A stretch of 64,000 nt of DNA from Helicobacter pylori. Its GTDB lineage: Bacteria; Campylobacterota; Campylobacteria; Campylobacterales; Helicobacteraceae. The notes beneath the pieces were generated by a model. That model saw nothing but the letters and a program-made list of their open reading frames with translations. It made no database searches and was not told the origin of the DNA. Of this stretch, positions 1 through 7,494 are shown in pieces. The DNA lies in the NCBI RefSeq assembly GCF_016755635.1, contig NZ_CP051500.1, positions 1,054,001 to 1,118,000 on the forward strand, read 5' to 3'. The translations under genes and the position numbers were made by a program. The stretch's first letter is position 1, and each line of letters opens with the position of its first letter.

Positions 1-145
1 GGTTGTGATCAGTGATTTTTGCATCTTTATAATCGTGTTACCTTAAATTTGTTTAAATCTCTTAATTTTAACATGCTTTTAAAAATTTAGAGAATAGAGG
101 TTGCATTTATGCTTATTTGTGGGGTGTTTTTAGCTTAAAATTCAT

Positions 146-151
146 TATAAT
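146..151 (+). promoter_or_regulatory. -10 box for cfa
   Basis: A perfect TATAAT lies 40 nt upstream of the cfa start codon in an AT-rich leader. H. pylori housekeeping promoters usually have a good -10 and a weak -35, as here. The transcription start is inferred at about 158. Confidence 0.55.
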
Positions 152-191
152 TAACGCTTAAAAAATTGAAAAAGAGTTTAAGGAATTACAG

Positions 192-1361
192 ATGATTTCA
201 AAATTTTTGCTCAAAAGCATGTTCAAGCAGTGGAAAAACGGCGATTATCAGGTCGTTTTTTGGGACAATAGCGTTTATAGGAATGGCGAACATTCGCCTA
301 AATTCACCCTTAAAATCCATCGCCCCCTAAAATTTAGCGATATTAAAAAAGACATGTCTTTAACGATCGCTGAAGCTTATATGGACGGCGTGATTGATAT
401 TGAAGGCTCTATGGATGAGGTGATGCACTCTTTATATTTGCAAACCAATTATGAGCATTTGCACAAACATGATAACGCTAAAGCCGTTCAAAAACCCCTT
501 AAAGAAAGCTCCAACATTTCTAAACATTACGATTTAGGGAATGACTTTTATTCTATCTGGCTGGATGAAACCTTAAGCTATTCATGCGCTTATTTCAAAA
601 AAGACGATGACACCCTCCATGCCGCCCAACTCCAAAAATTAGATCACACTTTAAAAAAGCTCCATTTAAAACAAGGCGAAAAACTGCTGGATATAGGCTG
701 TGGCTGGGGTTATCTCTCCATAAAAGCCGCGCAAGAATATGGGGCGGAAGTGATGGGGATCACCATTTCTAGCGAACAATACAAACAGGCTAACAAACGA
801 GTCCAAGAGCTAGGCTTAGAAGATAGGGTAACGATCAAATTATTGAATTACCAGGATTTAGACGGGCGCTTATACCGCTTTGATAAGGTGGTGAGCGTGG
901 GCATGTTTGAGCATGTGGGTAAGGATAATTTGCCCTTTTATTTCAAAAAAGTTAAAGAAGTATTAAAGAGAGGCGGGATGTTTTTGCTCCATTCCATTTT
1001 ATGCTGTTTTGAAGGCAAGACTAACGCATGGGTGGATAAATACATCTTTCCAGGCGGCTACTTGCCCTCTTTAAGAGAAGTGATGAGCGTGATGAGCGAA
1101 TGCGACTTCCACTTGCTCATGGCTGAAAGCTTACGAATCCATTACGCTAAAACTTTAGACATTTGGCGAGACAACTTCAACCACAATCTAGACCAAGTGA
1201 AAAGACTCGGCTATGACGAACGCTTTATCCGCATGTGGGATCTGTATTTAAGGACTTGCGCGTCCGCCTTTAGGGTGGGGAGCGCGGATCTATTCCAATT
1301 GCTTTTAACCAACAGCGTGGATAACACTTTCCCCTTAACCAAAGAATACATCTACCAATAA
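192..1361 (+). CDS. cfa: Cyclopropane-fatty-acyl-phospholipid synthase
   Basis: This enzyme uses S-adenosylmethionine to add a methylene bridge across cis double bonds in membrane phospholipid acyl chains. The protein has 389 residues, a normal length. About 110 N-terminal residues precede a Rossmann methyltransferase domain, entered through KHYDLGNDFY (residues 111-120) and SYSCAYF (129-135). The SAM loop LLDIGCGWG is at 165-173. The ATG follows AAGGA by 7 nt. The gene converges with the MscS gene, leaving only 2 nt between stops. Cyclopropane fatty acids are abundant in H. pylori membranes (established knowledge). It corresponds to HP0416 by recall. Confidence 0.93.
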   Translation: MISKFLLKSMFKQWKNGDYQVVFWDNSVYRNGEHSPKFTLKIHRPLKFSDIKKDMSLTIAEAYMDGVIDIEGSMDEVMHSLYLQTNYEHLHKHDNAKAVQKPLKESSNISKHYDLGNDFYSIWLDETLSYSCAYFKKDDDTLHAAQLQKLDHTLKKLHLKQGEKLLDIGCGWGYLSIKAAQEYGAEVMGITISSEQYKQANKRVQELGLEDRVTIKLLNYQDLDGRLYRFDKVVSVGMFEHVGKDNLPFYFKKVKEVLKRGGMFLLHSILCCFEGKTNAWVDKYIFPGGYLPSLREVMSVMSECDFHLLMAESLRIHYAKTLDIWRDNFNHNLDQVKRLGYDERFIRMWDLYLRTCASAFRVGSADLFQLLLTNSVDNTFPLTKEYIYQ

Positions 1362-1363
1362 TT

Positions 1364-3235
1364 TTAGATTTTAGCCCTTTCTTTTAGGCTAACTTCTGGC
1401 AGACTCTCCACATACAAGCTCTGTGATGGGAAAGCAAAACTCAAATGGTGCTTTTCTACAATCCCCATGATTTTTAACATCACATCTTCTTTGACTTCTA
1501 GCCACTCTTCCCAAACCACTGTTTTAGAAAAGCAATACACTAAAATATTAATAGAGCTGTCCGCAAACTGATCTAAAAAGACAAACAAATTGTTTTTATA
1601 CCCTAAAAAATCATCAATAGAAACAATATCTTTTTTAAACATGTAGCGGTAATCGCTCGCATTTTGCAAAGCGCTATCGGCTCCATTAGCGATTTTAGGG
1701 TGGTTTTCTAACATTTCTTTAATGTCTTTCACGCAAAGCTGTAAAGCGCTTTGACTGGAGCTATAAGTTAAGCCTATTTCCATTTTAATACGCCTTCCCA
1801 CTTTACGGCGGCTCCAATTCCTAATGGGTTTTCCGGCTAACTCTGAATTAGGCACGGACAAAAGAGCGTTATCAAAGGCTCTGATCGTGGTGCGCCTTAA
1901 CCCCATTTCCACCACCGTGCCCTCCACTTCACCGCACACGATCCAATCCCCTTGAGAAAACGAATTGTCTAACAATAAAATGACAGAAGCAAAAAAATTC
2001 GCCAACACATCTTTAACCGCCAAAGCCACCGCTAACCCCCCAATCCCTAAAGAAGCGATGATGGCTGAAACATTAAACCCTAGTTGTTTCAAAACCCCTA
2101 AAAGCGTGACAATGAAGATCAAAAAATACACGACTTTTAAAATCAAGTTGATCACTTCTTTTCTAAAATTGTGCGTGCTTTTGGTAGCCATATTCGTAAC
2201 TAACGCTTCCCCATAGCCTTTAAAAAGGGCTATCACTAACCATGCTAAAAGCATGATATACACCGCACCCACCCACATAGAAACTTTAGGAGGCGATGCG
2301 TTAGGGTAATAGAAAATATCTAAAGCTATATCGCAACTAAATAGGGCTAAAAAGACAGAAACGGGCGAAACAATGCTCTTTTGCACATTGACATGCATTG
2401 TTTTATTGCGTTGCATGATTTCAAAAATACGATCTAACAATAAGGCTAAAAGCCAAGTGATCAACTTCCTTAAACCCAGCAATAAGGCTAAAATCATCAA
2501 AGCCAGCACGATTTTACTCACTTGCAAGCTATGGGTTGTGAAAGGCAAAACCTTGCTGATTTTGTTTAACACAAAATCCATATTCACTTCCATGATCAAG
2601 TTTTTAGGAAGCACTTCTTTAGGGTGGTTTTTAATGTAACGCAAGACTTCGGTGTAAGTGTTCAAACGCAATTCATAATCGCTAAACATCTGCTCTAATT
2701 CATGCATTTTGACATTGTCTAAATTTTTAGGGAAAGTGTAGAGTTTGAATTGCCCTAAACGCAAAAGAAAAACATCGCTGATACTTTCCACATCTTTTTG
2801 TTCGCTAAAAATATCAATACTGCTCCTAATTTTATCTATAAAACGATACAAAATTTCATCTATCAACAAAATATCTAAAGACAATCTATCTTTCATGAAA
2901 GTGTAGAAATCATCGCCCTTAATGCTTTTAGACAAACGCTTTTTGATTTTTTCCTGCTCTTTTAAATTTTGATTGATATCAATCCCGATCTTATCCCTTT
3001 CATTCAACACTTTAGAAGTCAAACTTTTAATCAAATCATTCTTTTGGGTGTTATACAGAGAGACTTCAGCGCTTCTTTCAGGGTTTTTTTTGTAAGTTTC
3101 AATGACTTGATTGAGCTGGTTGATTTGATTGAAAATCAAAAACAAATCCACCGCATCTGTTTCATGCTCTTCAACCGCTCTCAAAGGATTTAAAAAGAGC
3201 GATAATACCAATACCCACCACAATAATAAACGCAT
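1364..3235 (-). CDS. MscS-family mechanosensitive ion channel with extended N-terminus
   Basis: This is an inner-membrane channel of the MscS superfamily, expected to release solutes on hypo-osmotic shock. I chose the ATG at 3235, which gives MRLLLWWVLVLSLFL, a signal peptide, with GGGG about 6 nt upstream; a GTG four codons earlier is possible. About 200 mostly helical periplasmic residues follow. Then come several membrane helices (roughly residues 235-420) and the MscS pore and beta domain, with GDWIVCGEVEGTVVEMGLR and the PNSEL block. At 623 residues it is much longer than E. coli MscS and resembles the YbdG/YnaI-type larger members. It corresponds to HP0415 by recall. The precise gating role is unknown. 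Confidence 0.85.
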   Translation of the reverse strand: MRLLLWWVLVLSLFLNPLRAVEEHETDAVDLFLIFNQINQLNQVIETYKKNPERSAEVSLYNTQKNDLIKSLTSKVLNERDKIGIDINQNLKEQEKIKKRLSKSIKGDDFYTFMKDRLSLDILLIDEILYRFIDKIRSSIDIFSEQKDVESISDVFLLRLGQFKLYTFPKNLDNVKMHELEQMFSDYELRLNTYTEVLRYIKNHPKEVLPKNLIMEVNMDFVLNKISKVLPFTTHSLQVSKIVLALMILALLLGLRKLITWLLALLLDRIFEIMQRNKTMHVNVQKSIVSPVSVFLALFSCDIALDIFYYPNASPPKVSMWVGAVYIMLLAWLVIALFKGYGEALVTNMATKSTHNFRKEVINLILKVVYFLIFIVTLLGVLKQLGFNVSAIIASLGIGGLAVALAVKDVLANFFASVILLLDNSFSQGDWIVCGEVEGTVVEMGLRRTTIRAFDNALLSVPNSELAGKPIRNWSRRKVGRRIKMEIGLTYSSSQSALQLCVKDIKEMLENHPKIANGADSALQNASDYRYMFKKDIVSIDDFLGYKNNLFVFLDQFADSSINILVYCFSKTVVWEEWLEVKEDVMLKIMGIVEKHHLSFAFPSQSLYVESLPEVSLKERAKI

Positions 3236-3695
3236 GCAAAACCCCACTCAAACAAGATAAAATCTTTCTCATAATTTCTAGCGATTATACCAAAAATTAG
3301 AAACGCTTCGCCCCATAAAGTTACCCATGCAATTTGAAAGCGCTTTTTATTTATCCCTAAAAAGCGGGCTTTAACTCAATTGTGAGCCTCTTTTTAGATC
3401 GCTATATTGCTTGATGCGATGCTTTGAGTATTTTTACATTTTACAATTAAAATACAGCCTTAATTTTTAACAAATCTTGCTTTATTTAATATTTTTATAG
3501 CAGGATTTCGCATAGGCCGTAGTCAAAAAGCTTTCCCTGTTCGGTGCAATAAAGTCACGGATAATGTGCATATCTTTTATTCTTACATGTTTCACTTTTT
3601 AGGTTTTCATAACCGCTTTTATTGAATGTTTTCATGTAAGATTTGTGTTTTAGGAGTTTCCAACCCTATCTCTTGTCATTGGGCTATTTTGATGA
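3236..3695. other. 460-bp gene-poor interval between the MscS gene and the tRNA unit
   Basis: No convincing gene lies here. The first part is AT-rich and fits the leftward promoter region of the MscS gene. A leftward 29-codon reading frame (3482-3571, starting MHIIRDFIAPN) lacks a clear ribosome-binding site and is not called. By recall, strain 26695 carries an IS605-type insertion and small ORFs (HP0411-HP0414) in this gene interval; no transposase or terminal repeat is visible here. The interval is therefore either an unoccupied integration site or holds old debris. Confidence 0.5.
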
Positions 3696-3794
3696 TCAAT
3701 CTTTAGAAGAAAAAACCATAAAGATGTAGTATCCTATGCCTACTAGAAAAACAAGAATCAAGAAAATGAGTAATCCCCACTCTAAAGAATCCAT
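3696..3794 (-). CDS. 32-residue predicted single-span membrane peptide downstream of tRNA genes
   Basis: This short frame starts MDSLEWGLLIFLILVF and ends FMVFSSKD. It has an acidic N-terminus, a continuous hydrophobic helix of about 20 residues and a short polar tail. A strong ribosome-binding site (AAGAGGAGTT) directly precedes the ATG. It begins 26 nt after the last tRNA-Arg on the same strand, so it is probably co-transcribed with the four tRNAs. It does not resemble the basic AapA toxins as I remember them. The function is unknown; it could be a small membrane-complex subunit or a regulator. The evidence for translation is the ribosome-binding site plus the transmembrane pattern only. 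Confidence 0.6.
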   Translation of the reverse strand: MDSLEWGLLIFLILVFLVGIGYYIFMVFSSKD

Positions 3795-3820
3795 AACTCC
3801 TCTTTAAAGAATGTCAAAAG

Positions 3821-3897
3821 TGGTGCGCTTGGCAGGACTCGAACCTGCGACCTACGGCTTAGAAGGCTGTTGCTCTATCCAGCTGAGCTACAAGCGC
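3821..3897 (-). tRNA. tRNA-Arg(TCT)
   Basis: This 77-nt tRNA has an encoded CCA. The acceptor GCGCTTG pairs with CAAGCGC. The anticodon loop CTTCTAA gives TCT, which reads AGA/AGG. The T-arm GGTTCGAGTCC is canonical. It is the fourth and last tRNA of a leftward cluster. Confidence 0.97.
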
Positions 3898-3914
3898 ATG
3901 GTATTGGTGTTAGG

Positions 3915-3991
3915 TGGTGCGCCCGAAGGGAGTCGAACCCCTAACCCCCAGATCCGAAGTCTGGTGCTCTATCCAATTGAGCTACGAACGC
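3915..3991 (-). tRNA. tRNA-Arg(TCG)
   Basis: This 77-nt tRNA has an encoded CCA. The acceptor GCGTTCG pairs with CGGGCGC, including G-T pairs. The anticodon stem CCAGA/TCTGG encloses loop CTTCGGA, giving anticodon TCG for CGA-type codons. It is the third tRNA of the cluster. Confidence 0.96.
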
Positions 3992-4050
3992 TTACAATTC
4001 AAATAAAGGAATGACTAACATAAACTTGGTAAAACGCTTATTTTATGAGA

Positions 4051-4128
4051 TGGGGTGGAAGATGGGAATTGAACCCACGACCCTCAGGACCACAATCTGA
4101 TGCTCTAACCGACTGAGCTACTCCCACC
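4051..4128 (-). tRNA. tRNA-His(GTG)
   Basis: The anticodon loop TTGTGGT gives GTG. The extra 5' G typical of tRNA-His is encoded, giving 78 nt with CCA. It is the second tRNA of the cluster. Confidence 0.97.
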
Positions 4129-4193
4129 ATTCAACGAAAGGAAGCGATATTTTACCAAAGAATTTTAAACAGAACAACAAATTACGCAAAAAG

Positions 4194-4271
4194 TGGTCGG
4201 GGCGAAAGGATTCGAACCTTCGACCCCTTGGTCCCAAACCAAGTGCGCTAACCAGACTGCGCTACGCCCCG
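4194..4271 (-). tRNA. tRNA-Pro(TGG)
   Basis: This 78-nt tRNA has an encoded CCA. The acceptor is CGGGGCG/CGCCCCG and the anticodon TGG lies in the loop between ACTTGG and CCAAGG. It is the first gene of the leftward Pro-His-Arg-Arg cluster. Confidence 0.97.
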
Positions 4272-4291
4272 AAATTTTCACATGAAGCGTT

Positions 4292-4297
4292 ATTATA
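4292..4297 (-). promoter_or_regulatory. -10 box of the tRNA cluster
   Basis: TATAAT on the minus strand lies about 20 nt upstream of tRNA-Pro. No other good promoter is visible between the four tRNAs and the small membrane peptide gene, so it probably drives all five. Confidence 0.6.
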
Positions 4298-4456
4298 ACT
4301 GAATTTTCTGATTTTTGAGTGTGATTTTTCAAAAATGCCGCTAAAACTAAAAACAACGCTCAAAAAATACCCTAATCCAACTCCCCCACCCTTTTAAAAA
4401 GCTATTTTTTTAAAAAACAGCTCTAAAGGATTTTTAAGCTTTTCGTTTCTTAAAAA

Positions 4457-5209
4457 CTACTTTCGTTTTTTCATTTCACTAGAAACTTTTTCATAATGTT
4501 CCATGTGTTTTTTGCTTAACTCTTTGGTAATATGCACCATCACTTTATGATAGGCTTGATTCATGATTTTTCTAATGGCTCGATCATGGTCGGTTTCCTT
4601 AATCTTATGCACAAAAGTTTTGGGGACAAAACCTCCAGAATTGGTGCGCCGCAATTCCACTCTTTCAATCACAGCCTTAATCTTTGAAACATCAATACCA
4701 AAACTATGGATAATATCTTCACTTTTTGGCTCAACAAAATTCAAGTTCAAATACCCTGAAGACATGTCTATCACTCTTTCTTCGCTAAGCGCATCGCTCT
4801 CTTCTACAATATCTTCTAAGATAGCCACATCCCCATCCATGCGTAAAACGAGCAACGCTTTTTCTTTGATGTCTTGAGGGATTTCGTTAGCATCTTTAAA
4901 TTGCGAAACGCTATAGCCTTTCCTCTCTAAAAAACTACTCAACTGGAGAAACAAAGATTTCTCAAATTCTTTTTGATAATTTTCAGGGATAACTTTATTA
5001 GCCTCTATCTTAGGATCGATTAAGACAACCAAATGGCCATTTTTAGGCTCTTGCTTGCCTTTAATAGGATAGTGGAAATGCAAATCCACAGACTCGCCCA
5101 TGTTATTGTGCTGCTGTTGCTTTGCAGGCATTCCATCAGCTAGAGCCGTATAAAACGCCCCACTTGCTAGTAACGATCCTAAAACGATTGCCAAACTACC
5201 TTTTTTCAT
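4457..5209 (-). CDS. HpaA-family (neuraminyllactose-binding haemagglutinin) paralogue
   Basis: This is a paralogue of the H. pylori HpaA adhesin/flagellar-sheath lipoprotein. I chose the ATG at 5209 because AAAGGAA lies 5 nt upstream and the product then starts MKKGSLAIVLGSLLASG, a clean signal peptide; an upstream in-frame start would add 11 basic residues. Unlike HpaA, it has no lipobox cysteine and cleavage near TALA-DG is expected, so it is probably soluble periplasmic or surface-released rather than lipid-anchored. The mature part is about 225 residues with alternating beta and helical stretches and a basic C-terminus (SSEMKKRK). It lies 83 nt downstream of guaA on the same strand. It corresponds to HP0410 by recall. 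Confidence 0.85.
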   Translation of the reverse strand: MKKGSLAIVLGSLLASGAFYTALADGMPAKQQQHNNMGESVDLHFHYPIKGKQEPKNGHLVVLIDPKIEANKVIPENYQKEFEKSLFLQLSSFLERKGYSVSQFKDANEIPQDIKEKALLVLRMDGDVAILEDIVEESDALSEERVIDMSSGYLNLNFVEPKSEDIIHSFGIDVSKIKAVIERVELRRTNSGGFVPKTFVHKIKETDHDRAIRKIMNQAYHKVMVHITKELSKKHMEHYEKVSSEMKKRK

Positions 5210-5292
5210 TAAATTCCTTTCTTTCTTTTTCTTTAAAATCAATTCCTAATCTTACCCAAAAAATCCTACTTTTAGCGCTATTTTTAAGATAA

Positions 5293-6819
5293 TCATTCCC
5301 ATTCAATCGTTCCTGGTGGTTTAGAGGTAATATCATACACCACCCTATTGATACCATTCACTTCATTAGTGATGCGGTTAGAAACCTTTTCTAAAAAAGA
5401 ATGCTCTAAAAACGAAAAGCTCGCCGTCATGCCATCGCTCGCATTCACTGCCCTTAAGCAAATAGCGTTTTCATAAGTGCGATTATCCCCCATAACCCCC
5501 ACAGAATTGACATTTAACAGCACGCAAAAAGCTTGCCAAACCTTGTCATACAAATTGGCTTTTTTAAGCTCCTCTATAAAAATAAAATCCGCTTCTTGCA
5601 AGCGTTTGATCTTACTCTCACTGACTTCGCCTAAAATCCTTACAGCAAGCCCAGGCCCTGGAAAGGGGTGGCGCATTAAAAAATCCTGGCTAACGCCCAA
5701 TTCTTTACCCAATAAGCGCACCTCATCTTTAAACAATTCCCTTAAAGGCTCTATGAGTTTAAAGTCCATCCATTCAGGCAGTCCGCCCACATTATGGTGG
5801 GTTTTGATCACTTTTGAAGGCCCTTTAACGCTCACGGATTCAATCACATCAGGGTATAGAGTGCCTTGGGCTAAAAATTCAATTTTGCCTTTTAAATGGT
5901 GCTTCTTGGCTTCTTTTTCAAACACTTCAATAAAGGTTTCGCCGATGATTTTTCGCTTCAATTCAGGCTCGCTCACGCCCTTTAATTTAGACAAAAAGAT
6001 TCCTTTAGCGTCTATCGTGTTTAAAGGGATTTGCAAGTCCTTAAACATCGCTTGCACCCTTTCTTTTTCATTTTTACGCAACAAGCCATGATCCACAAAA
6101 ACAGCGATCAAATTATCCTTAATGGCTCTGTGTAATAGCGTAGCGACCACCGTAGAATCCACGCCCCCACTCACCGCGCACAAAACCTTAGCGTTAGCAA
6201 TTTTTTCTTTCAATCGCGCGATTTCTCTTTGAGCGAAATGCCACATCCCCCAAGTTTTTTCACAGCCGCAAACTAAAAGGGCAAAATTTTCTAAAATCTT
6301 ACTCCCTTCTTCGCTTTGAACGACTTCTGGGTGGAATTGCAAGCCAAAAATCTTGCCGTTTTCAATCGCGCAATGGGGGGAGTTAGGGCTTTTTGCAAGG
6401 GTAGTGAAGCCTTTAGGCAGTTCTATGACTTTATCCATATGGCTCATCCACACAAGGCTTTTAATCTTCACGCCTTCAAAAATCACAGAATTTTGAGCGA
6501 TTTCTAAAACAGCCTTACCAAATTCTTGCTCATTCGCACCAACCACTACCCCCCCAAAAAAATCCACCAAATACTGCATGCCGTAGCAAATCCCTAAAAT
6601 CGGCACATTCAAATCAAAGATTTTCCCGCTAGGCTTGTAAGCGTCTTTAGCGTACACGCTCGCTGGCCCCCCGCTCAAAATCAAACCTTTAGGGGCTTTT
6701 TTTTGAATGTTTTCTATGCTTTCAAAAAAAGGGACTATTTCTGCATAAATCCCACTCTCTCTCAATCTTCTAGCAATCAGCTGTGTATATTGGCTCCCAA
6801 AATCTAATACTAAAATCAT
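5293..6819 (-). CDS. guaA: GMP synthase (glutamine-hydrolysing)
   Basis: This enzyme converts XMP to GMP using ATP and glutamine-derived ammonia, the last step of guanine nucleotide synthesis. The protein has 508 residues. An N-terminal class I glutamine amidotransferase carries the nucleophile Cys78 in GICYGMQ and the partner His in QFHPEV. The ATP-pyrophosphatase P-loop SGGVDS lies near residue 219. The C-terminal dimerisation domain ends PPGTIEWE, as is usual. It starts 10 nt after the small exported-protein gene and is probably in one transcript with it. Confidence 0.96.
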   Translation of the reverse strand: MILVLDFGSQYTQLIARRLRESGIYAEIVPFFESIENIQKKAPKGLILSGGPASVYAKDAYKPSGKIFDLNVPILGICYGMQYLVDFFGGVVVGANEQEFGKAVLEIAQNSVIFEGVKIKSLVWMSHMDKVIELPKGFTTLAKSPNSPHCAIENGKIFGLQFHPEVVQSEEGSKILENFALLVCGCEKTWGMWHFAQREIARLKEKIANAKVLCAVSGGVDSTVVATLLHRAIKDNLIAVFVDHGLLRKNEKERVQAMFKDLQIPLNTIDAKGIFLSKLKGVSEPELKRKIIGETFIEVFEKEAKKHHLKGKIEFLAQGTLYPDVIESVSVKGPSKVIKTHHNVGGLPEWMDFKLIEPLRELFKDEVRLLGKELGVSQDFLMRHPFPGPGLAVRILGEVSESKIKRLQEADFIFIEELKKANLYDKVWQAFCVLLNVNSVGVMGDNRTYENAICLRAVNASDGMTASFSFLEHSFLEKVSNRITNEVNGINRVVYDITSKPPGTIEWE

Positions 6820-6829
6820 CGCTCATTCT

Positions 6830-7321
6830 TTATTTTTGTTTTTTTGTTTGTGTTTTATCATACTGGCTCTTATAATCCACTCTGTGGCTCTCAGCTAACT
6901 CAGGAGCTTTTTGCACAAACCAGCGTTCTAATTTTTCTAGTTCGTATCTGTAATTTCCACCTTTTGAGCAATACTGAGAATCAATCAGCGAAAACGCATA
7001 GAGCGTCTTACTTTCTTTAGATTGGAATAAAAACTCCTTATGGAATAGCACTTTTGCGGGCATGCTTCCCATCAAGACCTCAGGCAATAAAAAAGCGTCA
7101 AAACCACAAAGGACTTTTTTACTCAACTTGTTGCTTTTGGTGAAAACAAAAACGATCTCTTTTCTCATGTCTTGTTTAAAAGCTAATGAAAGCACATTTA
7201 AAAAGGGCAGAGCTAAACTTTTATCCACTCTAACCTTAAAAGCTTTAAAATCCCCTAATAAGACCCCCATAAACAAAACCAACCCCACGCAACATTTCAA
7301 ACTCATTTGAAAAACGCTCAT
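6830..7321 (-). CDS. Small exported protein of unknown function
   Basis: I do not recognise a domain in these 163 residues. The N-terminus (CCVGLVLFMGVLLGDFKAF) is a signal peptide or single membrane anchor. The rest is mixed and ends in a lysine-rich tail (KTQTKKQK). Two cysteines lie in the mature part. AAGGA lies about 10 nt before the ATG, and a good -10 box lies 59-64 nt upstream. The stop is 10 nt from guaA, so the two are probably co-transcribed. It corresponds to HP0408 by recall. Confidence 0.7.
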   Translation of the reverse strand: MSVFQMSLKCCVGLVLFMGVLLGDFKAFKVRVDKSLALPFLNVLSLAFKQDMRKEIVFVFTKSNKLSKKVLCGFDAFLLPEVLMGSMPAKVLFHKEFLFQSKESKTLYAFSLIDSQYCSKGGNYRYELEKLERWFVQKAPELAESHRVDYKSQYDKTQTKKQK

Positions 7322-7379
7322 CTTTTATAATCCTTGACTTATCATCGGTTGCATAACCACAAGTTACATGACGCAAAGT

Positions 7380-7385
7380 ATTATA
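7380..7385 (-). promoter_or_regulatory. -10 box for the HP0408-guaA unit
   Basis: A minus-strand TATAAT lies about 60 nt upstream of the small exported-protein gene, in the 173-nt gap after the molybdopterin reductase gene. This supports a separate promoter for the guaA unit. Confidence 0.5.
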
Positions 7386-7494
7386 ATATAAAAATTGAGA
7401 ATCACCCCACGCTTTGGCTTGGCTAGTAGTCAAGTCTTTAGTTATTAAGTCTTTATTGGGTAAAAACACTCTCATGCGAGTATTTTCACTCCGT

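Noticed and set aside
3482-3571. 29-codon leftward frame starting MHIIRDFIAPN in the gene-poor interval
   Set aside because: No Shine-Dalgarno, no hydrophobic or toxin-like pattern; could be debris. Not enough to call a gene.
3236-3695. IS605/IS200 remnant or AapA-type toxin-antitoxin locus
   Set aside because: No transposase fragment, terminal hairpin or AapA-like basic peptide could be recognised; the idea rests only on recall of strain 26695.
3811-4014. 67-codon rightward frame across the two tRNA-Arg genes
   Set aside because: It is antisense to tRNA genes and arises from their conserved T-arm sequence.
4165-4356. 63-codon leftward frame across the tRNA-Pro gene
   Set aside because: It is a chance translation of tRNA sequence and its leader.
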